This document shows, piece by piece, positions 33,971 through 44,497 of a DNA stretch of 64,000 bases. Both the position numbers and the translations under genes were made by a program. Origin of the DNA: Utricularia gibba (lineage: Eukaryota > Streptophyta > Magnoliopsida > Lamiales > Lentibulariaceae); NCBI GenBank assembly GCA_002189035.1, contig NEEC01000007.1, positions 2,604,001 through 2,668,000 of the forward strand, given 5' to 3'. Under the pieces are notes generated by a model that was not told the DNA's origin, ran no database searches, and was given only the letters and a program-made list of their open reading frames with translations. The stretch's first letter is position 1. Every line of letters begins with the position of its first letter.

Positions 33971-34913
33971 ATATTTGATTGATAGGCATGAGATAAATTT
34001 AATTTATTTGGATTTAAATAAAATTGATATAGTACTATTAATTTTCTAAACAATATTTAATTATTAGTATTACAAATAGGATTAAATGATTTAAGTAAAG
34101 TAACTGAGTATATGATTTTAAATAAGTTTATGATTCATATATTTCATATACTATAATTTATAATTCTATTTTTAAATTCATATAATCTTATCAATCAAAC
34201 ACACACTCGATGACAAACCGCAATGGCCTTGCATTTCTGGGTAATTCTCCTATCATCACATATACTCCTTGTGTGGATATCGGAGTTGCTATGACTTTCA
34301 ATTTGTTTAGTGTGCGCTTCAAGTAGAAGTAGTTTCATGTTTGTTCATTCTCTTATTTTATTTATGATTTCTTTGTATAAATATAAGACTTGCCTTTCTT
34401 TTTTTGTGAGAAAAAAAAAGCTTATTTCACCTCTATTTCTTGATGATTTCCTCCAATAATTGTCCACTCGACGGTTTCAATAATTGCACATGGTGCAATG
34501 AGCATGGAGGGTCGCATATAGTCATCATCATCAAATTTCCAATCAATTCAAGATCAATGGGATTTAGATGAAAACGATTTCAAAGAACAAGAATATGGAA
34601 AAAAAATGTTGCGAATTTGTTCAAAAGAAGTCAATAGGAATAATCCACTGCAAGTGAGTAGCTCAAACAATCCGACTATTTGCTTGGTAAATGATCTATT
34701 AACAATCAGAAATTATTTTAATTAGAGACCTCAAGTGATATTAGCATTGGGAGTTAAAAAAATTGGGTTTCATCTATGAGAATATTTCAAAACTAGCAAC
34801 TATTGATTCAAATTATGGATTATGGATTCGTAATGATTATATGATCATATCATGTCTATTACATTCTATATGACAATTAAAATGATCCCGACCGACAAAC
34901 TCCAACTGTTATC
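33971..34913. other. Spacer
   Basis: AT-rich, no gene seen. A short frame near 34540-34690 (DLDENDFKEQEYG) hints at retrotransposon or other coding debris but is too short to assign. Confidence 0.4.
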
Positions 34914-36080
34914 GAATATAGTTAATGAGAAGGGGTAGCAGAATCATTCCTAATTGATTCTCCAAAACAACATACAATAATAATGCATTATTATAATGAT
35001 AAGATAATGCATTGATATCAGCAGGGTGAGGCGTGTTCACCGGCATCCGCTGCCCTCCAACGCACATGCCACACCGGGAACACGCAGTGCGGCGTTGCCC
35101 TACAGGATCGCGGGGCTTCCGCCCGGAGGCACGCCGAGAGAGGAGCCAGGCGTTCGAAGGCGTAGACGCAGGCATCGGCCAGGAGGAGGAGGGAGGCCAA
35201 GAGGAGAACCAGCAGCTCTAAGAAAATCTGGCTCAAGCACATCACCACTGACAGGGGGGCCCAAATCCGGCGCAGCGACGTGAGGACCAAGGAAGGGACC
35301 AGCTTCAGCGTCTCCCAACGCGCGCCGCCGTTGAGCACCGCCTTCGCCGGCTCCTCCTGGGTCGTCTTCACGGGGAGGACTCCATTGCTGCACTCGCCTT
35401 GAAGAAGAGAGAAGAAAATGAAGGAGGGTGCCTGATCCCCGAGCTTTAAAAAATGGGGTTTCTGAACAGTAAAAGAAAAGCAATAGTTTTAAAAAAGGGG
35501 GTTCTTATTGTCCAGAAGGACCAGCGCCGCACCCCAGCACCTTCCCACAAAATGGATAACCAGCATGTGTGTGTTGAGGTGCGTCGGTCGGATTAAACCC
35601 GACGGATCGGGTCTGGGTTCCCAAGAACCCATGTACCACCGTATTACATCAGAATTGCTTTTGTTCCGAGATGGGTTTTGCATTGCAGGTGCAGTACACA
35701 TATTTTATGTGTACGTCGCGCTGGTACCCTACGAGCATTGAATACAACTTGTCGTCATTGTGTTAGAGTCTGGTGGTTTCATGTGGCGATGGCATATTTG
35801 GCAGAGGCAATGGATCCGCCGAGATCACACATTTGGAATACTCCCCGCCGGCCAACAAAGCAGACTCCTGTGCTGGCTCCTTGTTTGTGTAGTGAGTGGA
35901 AGAAAGAAGTGGGTGGGGGGGATCACTTGTTCTGTACAAAGAGTAGAGTAAATTAGTGTTTGGTTTGATTAGGGTATGCTGCACCCAAGAACTATTTTCG
36001 AATCCACCATTAATGGTCACCATCCAACCCCACTCCCTAATTAATGGGAAGAGGACAAAGAGTTCATTTTTGTTAGGCAT
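34914..36080 (-). repeat. Unit 3 of the duplicated segment
   Basis: Third copy of the segment with the small membrane-protein gene; see unit 2. It is separated from unit 2 by duplicated segment B and the MITE. Confidence 0.9.
35018..35392 (-). pseudogene. Small two-helix membrane protein, copy 3 (start frame broken)
   Basis: The helix region is almost identical to copy 2 and the tail reads on as RSCRATPHCVFPVWHVRWRA to a stop at 35018-35020, so this copy keeps the ancestral C-terminus. The ATG at the position of the copy 2 start is followed by TGA five codons later because a G run at 35371-35375 is one base shorter than in copy 2; the open frame then has only a GTG at 35371. Either a consensus error or a real lesion. 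Function unknown. Confidence 0.5.
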
Positions 36081-36640
36081 TCCATTATATTCAACTCAAA
36101 TTGCAGGCTGGGTGCAGAAACGAGGGGGAATTCCATTCGGAGTTAATTTGAAAAATACACACTGTATTTTACTATGTTTAGAAAACTATACACCCTATGT
36201 GTATTTTTTTGTGCTTAGTGTTTATGAGAGAAATGGACAGTGGGTACATTTCAAAATGACCCATTCCATTCCAGCAAAAGGCTTGAGCTCTGGATGATGA
36301 TGAAACTGAGGCAGGCAGGCAGCACCCATGGAGACGTGAGCACGATAGCTGAGAGCCATGAGCGGCATCCAAGAAAAGCTCCCCCATATCCCACAACAAC
36401 TGACAAGGAGCTGGAGGCCTCCAGGAGCAGCCAGAGTGTGAGCCCACCAATGGAAGCGAGTGCCTCCGCGCAGGGGCTTCTTTATTCTTCCGGGCAACAG
36501 AAGAGGCTCTTCCAGCGCAATGGCGTTTCAGAGTGGTGGGGCATCACAGCGGTGTGGATGTGGGAGGGAAGGAGACACGGGGCTTTTCCTTCTGCTACGA
36601 TAAAATAAAACTACAGAAACAGCATTAAAAAATAAATAAT
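36081..36640. other. Spacer with a GC-richer stretch
   Basis: 36240-36600 is GC-richer with short frames on both strands, none with a recognisable signature. I see no gene. Confidence 0.35.
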
Positions 36641-36839
36641 TTAAGTGCAGTGTACTTGACATAGACTGGGATAGAAGTGGGTTACGTCCGTTCAGGTTTA
36701 GATTAGGTTCCAACGGATGGATGACACTACAGTTTAGGTTAGGTTCACCATAATTGAAACTGTGGAACTAACAGTTCCAACTCGTGTGTGAATCGTATTG
36801 TTTATGGTTCAGAACCTTAAACCATGCGGTTCTGATTTA

Positions 36840-37040
36840 AAAAAAAAATTAAACAATTAAAAATAAATTACAAACAATTAAAAAAAATTTAAAAAAATTA
36901 AAAAAATTTAAAAAAATTTAAAAAAATTTAAAAAAATTTAAAAAAATTTAAAAAAATTTAAAAAAATTTAAAAAAATTAAAAAAATTTAAAAAAAATTTA
37001 AAAATTTTAAAGAAATTTAAAAAAATTAAAATTAAAATAA
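36840..37040. repeat. A/T minisatellite, period about 10
   Basis: About ten consecutive units of AAAAAAATTT between 36895 and 37015, surrounded by further A-rich sequence. Low complexity only. Confidence 0.8.
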
Positions 37041-37259
37041 AAAAATGTAAATTATTTTTTACATTTTTCTCAGTTATGCATACAAAGGAAGTGGTTGCCT
37101 GAAAAATCTTCTCAAACACTGATGAGGCTGTGAAAAAAAATCAAACCTTATCCTCAAGTTCAACTGAAGATGAAGTTGAAAACTCCTAATTTGGAAACAT
37201 TTAGTGTTTCATGAAATAATATTAATTTGTAAAAAAATGTTGTATTCATGTTTTTAATT

Positions 37260-37850
37260 AAAAGTGGGTGCCTTGAATTTGGTCGCAGACTCGCAAACAT
37301 CCTCCCGAGGCACCCACATGAGGGAAGATGGTGTCTGGAAAAGAGTCTCAAATACTCCTTCCCAGGCACCCATATAACAGAAGTGGGTGACTGGAAATCA
37401 TTCTTTCCAGACACCAATACAATGCATTATTTTGTAGGTGCCGTCCAACTCTCTTTCCTGGACACCCTCTTAAGGCACCCATATGAGGGAAGAGGGTGTC
37501 TGGAAAAGAGTCTCAAATACTCATTCCTAAGCACCCATATAACAGAAGTGGGTGCCTAAAAATCACTCTTCCCAGACACCTACACAATGCAATATTTTGT
37601 AGGTGCCGTCCAACTATCTTTCTTGTACACTCTCGAGAGGCACTCAAATGAGGGAATAGGGTGTCTGGAAAACTGTCTCAAATATTCCTTCCCAAGCACT
37701 CATATAACAGTTGTAGGTACCTGGAAATGGCCTGACCCACTTTTTCTAGACATCCACACAAGCCCATGTAAGTGCTTGGAAAAGGATATCTGACTCTCTT
37801 TCCAGACACTCACACGAGGCAATGTGGGTGTCTGGAAAATGGTATAAGTA
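37260..37850. repeat. Tandem array, period about 165 bp
   Basis: Three to four diverged units; TTTTGTAGGTGCCGTCCAAC recurs at 37430 and 37595. Each unit contains GTGTCTGGAAA and the near-complement TTTCCAGACACC, so units can form short hairpins. Because the period equals 55 codons, an accidental open frame with repeated residues crosses the array. Confidence 0.8.
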
Positions 37851-38412
37851 ATAGATAAATATTGCTTATTTATTGAAATTGATTTGTAGTAATTAGGATA
37901 TATAAAATCATTTCATTTTCAGATTTTTATATTCCAATTAATGCACCAACAAATTTTTATATTTATGAAAATTAAGAATACTTTCAAAGATTGCGCAGTC
38001 TCCAAATTTCGGGTACGGATGCCTAATTTTGCATTTCTTGTGCCAGTCGCCCACATTAGTGATTCTGGGTGCCTCAAAATTGGAGTATTTATTAAACGAT
38101 GGGTTCGCATCGATTCAAACAAGCGGCACACACTTTGTCTAACAACAACGAAAGCTATTACCGACAACCTACGAAAGTAGGGATATCATTGCACGTAATC
38201 ATTAGTTTATGATTTGGTATATTAAACCAAATCCCCAAGCACCCATACACAGCGCTACACATCACCACCTCACTCCCCACGTTGTCAATTAAGACAACCC
38301 TAAAAAGATATATAAATGAAGACATCATCCCGAAGTCTGCTCAAATTCGATGTAAGTCTTGTTAATGTACATTATTTTTCCAATATGTTATTTTACTTAT
38401 TTATTTAACACT

Positions 38413-39201
38413 ATGACAGCACTTCAAAACATTCATGGTGTTGTTGAGTGGCGGTTTGCACCAACATCAAAGCGAAATCGTCATCAGCTTGTTGTTTATG
38501 AACAACACATTCCGCTAAACATCGATAGCAATGAACAACAGGTAAATAAAGTAGGAATATTATTTAAATTTTTAATTTTCTCTTCAAATAAATAAGGTTT
38601 GCAATATAAAAAATTTTTTGTGTAGGAGAATTCTGAACAAGAAAATGGAGATGAGGAGAATGAAGTGTATATTCATGAGGAGGATGAATTGTATATTAAT
38701 GAGGACCTCTCGGTTGCACGTAAACATGACAACAAACTCATTTTAAACCAATATAAACACATTCAACGGATGGAAAATGAGTTTATAAAAATTGAACTTA
38801 TTTTGCTAATACATGTGATAGTTGTTTTTTTTATGTTTTCTAATTTAGTTTTTTTTTATTCTTTAGATAACAGATATGAAGTTTCAGATTCAGAAAAACA
38901 AAAATAGAATGGATGATTTGGTAGTACATCAATCTGTATACAAGGTTGAATTGAAGATGAAAGGCGATGAATTGATTGCTGGACAACAAAAATTTATCAA
39001 CTTTCAATTGGAAATAATAAAGCTGAATGAAAAAATACAGGTGTTAGAGGAATAATTACAACTTCATAGATTGCAAGATCAATTGAATGAAAACGATGTT
39101 ATAGCAATGGCTCAACAAAGAGACATACCTTCTACAAGTGCGGGCACAAGCAAAGATAAAGGAAAAGGTAGAGGCAGATCCAAAGGAAGTGGAAGAAAAT
39201 G
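38413..39201 (+). pseudogene. Transposon-associated gene of unknown function, with in-frame stop
   Basis: A TATATAAA box at 38312 precedes ATG 38413. Exon 1 (38413-38541, MTALQNIHGVVEWRF...) ends at a GT; exon 2 starts 38626 after TGTGTAG with an acidic stretch (ENSEQENGDEENEVYIHEED). A third piece after TTCTTTAG (38864) reads ITDMKFQIQKNKNRMDD and a heptad-rich segment to EKIQVLEE, then TAA at 39053, after which the same frame continues to a Lys/Gly/Arg-rich tail (KDKGKGRGRSKGSGRK) and a stop near 39201. I do not recognise the protein. The coiled coil plus basic tail and its setting suggest a transposon accessory protein; this is inference. Confidence 0.4.
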
Positions 39202-40079
39202 AAAAGAGTTATTAACAATGTTGTGTTTTTTTTTTCAAAAGATTTGACTTATTTTGTAGCATTATATTTCAATCGTGACAATCTAATTATTTCGCAAATG
39301 TCGCTTGATTTTCTAATAACTAATTGACATTTTTTATGAAAATTATAAAATTAAACATAAAAGCAAATATACAAATTACAAAATAGATAACAACAATATT
39401 TGTTTTTTCTAGTAAAATTGAATTATTTTGTATTATTATGGCTGGCTCCTACCAAAGTACTTATTTAGTAGTTGCCGTTACTAGAAAATTATTTCGTATC
39501 ATTTTTGTATACGTACTACGAAATCCTCTAATGCGTAGATATCGCTTCAAATTTTTAATAACTGAATCATGTTTTTTTTATTAATTATAAAATTGAACAT
39601 AAAAAACAATCATACGAATTACAAAATGGACGATAACAATATTTATTAATTTTTAGTGAAATTAACTTCTTTTGTATTATATTATATATTGAACATATAT
39701 CAAATTATTTATTATATATTGAACTTATATCAAATTTATTTATTTCAATTATTATATTAAACTCTCAACAAATTACTTATTTTACAGATGATGTTAATAT
39801 AATATTGTTGTGTTTCATTTTTATATGAAACTGTAAGACTAAGTTATTTAAATGTATTCATTCTTTAATAATAAAAAAATATTTTCTCAGAAATATTAAA
39901 GATTTAAACTAAAAATAATTTATTAAAAATATAGTTGAAAAAATAATTTTTCGTATATATATATTAATTTTATTTAAAATAAAAATCAATTCTTTAAATA
40001 TTTAATATTTATTAAAAATTTAAGTTACACACACTTATAAAGATTCATATAGGTTCATGGAAAGCACATACGAACAGTA
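39202..40079. other. AT-rich DNA
   Basis: Two loosely similar stretches (39290-39440 and 39530-39680, TTTTTATGAAAATTATAAAATT-like) suggest an old duplication. No gene seen. Confidence 0.4.
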
Positions 40080-40295
40080 ACCGCGGTTCTGGTTATCGTT
40101 CACTTTCATAAATCTCGGTTTCGGTTTTGAACCGAAACCGTCCGTACAGTTCCGGTTTCGATTCGGTTCAAGCCTTCCGGATACAGTTTCAAACCAAAAC
40201 CGGAACTGTTGCCCACGGCAAACCACGATTTTGGAACCGACGGTTCGCTGGAACCAAACGGTTCGGAACCGAACGCACCTCTAGATTGGGAGGTA

Positions 40296-41373
40296 CCTTC
40301 ATTTCGGCGTCATTTGGTGCTCATTTATTGGCGTTTGGCGGGATGCACGGCATATTGCATTATAAAATAAATCAGATAATAAAATTTATTTTTTAAAATA
40401 TTTTAAAATGTAAGGAAATTCACTTTTAATTTATTATAAAAAGTAAAATGAGTAAATAGTAATGTGAGGGTGAGGGAGAGAGAGACTTCCGATACGTATC
40501 GCTGTTACCGGCCGGAAATTCGGACGAATTTCAAGATCTACTGATGCTGGCCGCCGGAGCACACCGTCAACCCATCCTTTCACGCTTCTGTCGCCGGGGG
40601 CTAAGGCTGCTGGATATCTAATCCGTAAGATCGATGGACAGAGCATCTAATTCGGAACCAAATCGTCTCATCTCCATGGGAATCTGCAATGTTTGTGATC
40701 TAAATCGAGACGCAGATCCGTCAATCGAACAAATCGAATCAGAAATTGGAATTGATTAGGGTCGGAAATTGGGATAACTAGGCTCGGCAGACAGTGAGCG
40801 CCGTGCGTCTGCGAAATTGTGATTTTCGTTTGAGTTCGTGCTTGAAGAGGTAATCGTCGAAGACGAACGGACGATGCTGTACGGCAGATGCCGGAGGAGT
40901 CGTAGCAGGCGCCCCCGCGTTGCATGGGTAAGCAATCGGCTCTGCCAACGGTGCAGCCCCAGACGATCGCTGACTGGAGAGTGACATCATCGGCGTTGTT
41001 CTAAGCCCTCCTTCCGCTGCCGCTGGGTAAACGAGCGCCAGAAGAAGAGGAAAAAGCAACCACCGGCGAAGGAGTGAGCAGAGTAGAGATCCTATTCACT
41101 ACGGAGGTAATCCACTGAACGAGGAAAAAAACTGACAGCCCATGAAGTGACGGAGTTGCCGTCAGAAGATGTAGTACACGCAGCTGACACGTCTAGTTAA
41201 AATCCATAGTCTTGCTGAAAGCAGAACAGAAGCATTGCAGTGTACCTTGAATGCGAGCAAATGGGAACAAGTCTACACTCAACCACAGGCGGCCCGGAAG
41301 ACAGCTACAGAAAGGGTGGACGTATCGAATGAGTTCGGAGATGGTCCGCAGGCGCCCGAGGGTGGGTGATTGA
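40296..41373. other. GC-richer intergenic region downstream of PAA
   Basis: Minus-strand frame 40779-41059 encodes a hydrophobic start (LLFPLLLALVYPAAAEGG) that looks like a signal peptide, but it has no ATG and a stop lies close upstream. I cannot say whether it is a secreted-peptide gene with a missing exon, a pseudogene or chance. Confidence 0.35.
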
Positions 41374-43173
41374 TCAGTCACGCTCGCTGATGGCTGTCAG
41401 GTGTTCGTCGATTTCATCGGTCGATAGAACTTTGAAAGTAGGATCATCCTTCCTCACGACGCCAACCTGAACATGATGACCAAATGGTTTGGATGAATGC
41501 CACACCGGTGAAAAAGGAGAGTAATGCGACAGGGACCAAGTACCTCAATTTCACTGGCCTTGAAATCCTCTTGTAAAACTGATTGCAATGCTGATATTGC
41601 TGTCTGAAATTAGGAAATTGTGATTCAACTAAGAGTGTAAAACAGCAGACATTACCATCTAACATTCACGGGTTCAGTGAAGGAACAGAGATTGGTGGTG
41701 CATTCTTGCTCAAGCATAATGAACAGCACATTACTTCATTAAATCTCACCTGCACCGTTTCCTCGTATGTGAATGCAGGATCATTTTTCATCTTCTTCTC
41801 CAAGAAGTTGATGGCCTCTTGGTCTTTTGACCCAGCACTTGTGGCCTACAAGAGAGTAATTCACATGAAGTTGACATAAAAACAAAAAAAGCTACTGCCA
41901 GCTACAAAAGCTCTCTTTTCTACACATGTGGTATATTTCTGCTTTGTTTAAGTTAATTGAAGTTGATAACAAGGATCAGCTGGGAAAAAAGTTGTGTAGA
42001 AAGACTGCCTCCTGATTACCTTATGGCCAAAAAAATGACCCGCAGGATCACACTTGAAGAGCTGAGGCCCTTTCTCCTCATCAATGCCAAGGACCATAGC
42101 AACTTTATGGAGACAGAGTCAAATTTGGGACATCTGGAGAAAATAATGCAAATACAGCCACCCCGTATCTGGGGAAAATTGCAACTAACCTATGCCAAGT
42201 GGCCTCATGTAAGCATGCTGCGTGTAAACCTGGGATTTATCTGCAATCCTGAACATGAGAATGGAAGCATCATGTAACAATGGCATTGCTCTTTCTAGAA
42301 TGGGTTTGGTTTCATGCATTTTGCATTGTGGTAAGATTCTAAGCTTACCATCTCGCCAACACATCAACAGGCATCTCATAACCATATCTAAAACGGAACT
42401 CAGCTGCTTCATTCCTCGCTTGCTGAACTAAGGTCCTTGCATCAGCTAGAATCAAGAACAAAATGAAGGTCAACTATACACGATCTTAATCTGATCTTTG
42501 ACATCCTACAACAGTCCTATGCATATAAAGACAGAACAAAAGCTCTCATCTTCCATCATCCACAAAAATAGCAGCTACATTCAACATGCAAAAGAAAAGT
42601 CATACTAAATAACCATACCCGTCATGCCTGTAGCCAGCAAACCAAGGTATTTAGTAATTCGAAACAAATGGGAAACGCTGGTTTGATCCAAAAGCTTGTC
42701 CTGTCAACAAATAACCGAATCCGGCACGCCAAGCACAGAAGAATTAAAATCCCATCATAAGGATAGTCCTAAATATCAAACGCAGTAAGCAACAACAGCT
42801 GGTAAACACCTACCGGGACTTTCTTCTGTGTAACAACACAGACTGAATCCGCCCCGCGTACCCCAATCGAGGTGATTCCAGCAGCCTTAACCGCCTTGAA
42901 AGCATATTCTGCATCAATCAACCAAAAGTAACGCTAACCCTAATTTCGCCAGGAAACCCACATTGCCAGCAAATTAACGGCCACCAAACAGACGTAAAGC
43001 AGCAGCCCACCACAAAAATTAAACAACAAACCAAAAATCATCGCACTAATTAGGGAATGATTGGGAAAGCAGGATCAACTGACGGCAAAATCCTTACCCA
43101 CTTGATAGAGACGACCTTCAGGTGAAAAGATCGTTATGTGCCGATCGTAGCCACCTCCGCTCCCTCGACTCAT
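41374..43173 (-). CDS. PAA: 20S proteasome subunit alpha type-6 (PAA)
   Basis: Nine exons: 43098-43173, 42814-42908, 42619-42700, 42349-42445, 42190-42248, 42020-42102, 41750-41845, 41544-41603, 41374-41466. All junctions are GT-AG and in phase; 741 nt, 246 aa, equal to the Arabidopsis PAA proteins as I recall them. The start is [20 protein letters not shown]; the alpha-subunit N-terminal signature continues with [16 protein letters not shown]. Further blocks are [59 protein letters not shown] and the end ISERD. It is one of the seven alpha subunits of the 20S core gate and has no protease site. Divergent from RLT, with TGGGC motifs upstream. Confidence 0.96.
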
Positions 43174-44497
43174 CCTTAAAATCTCCCGTAACAAAAACTC
43201 TCGCCTTTCACCCGCGGGACACCGACCTCTTAACGGAGGAAGAAGCTTTACGCCCAAGTCAGGAAGGCGGAGGGGAGAAAATTGAAAAAAAAGTGATTTT
43301 AAAAAATAAAAACTTAAAAAAAAAAACTAAAAAAGAAAGATGCCCAATATAGCCCACGACCTACGTGACCTAAGGCCCATTAGCCCATCAAGACTGTAGC
43401 TTTAATTTTCTCCTTTTTCTATAAAAATAATATTATTCCAAAGTTATTATGAGCTCTTTAATTATTTATTTTTGGGTTTTTTGATAAAATAACTTATCTG
43501 TACACTTTCGCGGGAGAAAAAGAACGCTCATTCGCGAGAGAGGCGCGTGGTGGTCAATTCACCAGCACCCCGCGCGCGTGTCATGCCACCGCACGTGGAG
43601 AAATCTGATTCAATAGGACCCGAACCGAACCCGACATCGAATCGTACAGAAACTAACGGAAAAGCGAATCATTGAAAATGACGTGACGGCAATGGCGGTC
43701 CGAGGTGATTGATAGCTGGGGAGCTCATGCGGGGCCGGCGCTGGGCCTTCGACGGCGCTCCAGTTTCACTTCGAATCCCAAAACAGCATCTTGTTCCAGA
43801 GAGGAAGAAATATTTGATTTCAACGGGAAAAGGAAAAAAGGAAAAAGAAAACTGGTAGCAATAAAGAAAGGAAGAAATGATGAGTAGGAACGGAAAGGGA
43901 ATTAATTTCTTGGTTTCGCGTTTGTGGGTTTTCATCTGTTGGTTGTATTTTAGAAAAGCAAATGTACTACTGTTTACACTCGTTGGTTCAGAGCGAACAG
44001 CAGCGTAATCGCTACTTTAATGCGGGTGATTATTGTTCTTCTACTAGGCGTACTTCATCTTTTCTTTTTGTTTTTAGTATTCGTAGCTGCTGTCCTTATT
44101 GTATTTTATTGTGGGTTTTCTCTAGATCTTCACCGCACATCTTTGTCAAAGTTGAAGAGGATTCTCGGCTGTGAGCCAACAATCCATAGATTATGTAGAG
44201 AGAGAAAGGAAATTGGAAATTGCTCACACTACACTCTCCTTTTTATTCTTTGTGGTTTCTTTTCGGTGTTGTGTTAGTCAGAGAGAGGGGGCGGACGTAA
44301 TGGCCCTTTTTAGCTAATTTCGCAAGCCCTAGTTCCTTTTTTTTTGAGTTTGGGAGATGGGTTTTGGAATTCTTGCCTTTCTGCTGTGCAGGAGTGGGCT
44401 TCGGATTTATGATGTTTTTGTGCTAAAATTTTGTTTTGTAACTTGCTTTTCCTTTAGTTTGGGAGGGGGTGTTTGATTGCTAACTTAGGGGAGTGAA
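43174..44497. other. Divergent promoter region between PAA and RLT
   Basis: Shared 1.3-kb upstream region. 43174-43260 is probably PAA 5' UTR; 43900-44497 is probably RLT 5' UTR, perhaps with an intron. Short frames inside have no family content. Confidence 0.5.
43342..43387 (-). promoter_or_regulatory. Cluster of four TGGGC elements upstream of PAA
   Basis: On the minus strand TGGGC occurs four times within 46 bp, about 170-215 bp ahead of the PAA start. TGGGC is described as the proteasome-related cis-element of plant proteasome genes bound by NAC53/NAC78, and as a site II-like element of housekeeping promoters. Binding here is inferred. Confidence 0.55.

Larger units (their letters stand above)
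36640..40295. mobile_element. Probable DNA-transposon region, ends uncertain
   Basis: The right edge (about 40080-40290) is dense in GGTTC/GAACC motifs in both orientations and ends with the minus-strand sequence TAGAGGTGCGTTCGGTTCCG, similar to hAT-type termini. The left edge (36660-36830) has weaker GGTTC/GAACC motifs. Between them lie a minisatellite, a 165-bp tandem array and a spliced coding region. No target duplication was found, so the boundaries and the assumption of one single element are guesses. Confidence 0.35.

Noticed and set aside
37248..37793. Plus-strand protein with 55-residue repeats
   Set aside because: It is the tandem array read in a frame that happens to be open because the period is a multiple of three.
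37260..37850. CRISPR-like array
   Set aside because: Units of about 165 bp without short conserved repeats and unique spacers, in a plant nuclear genome.
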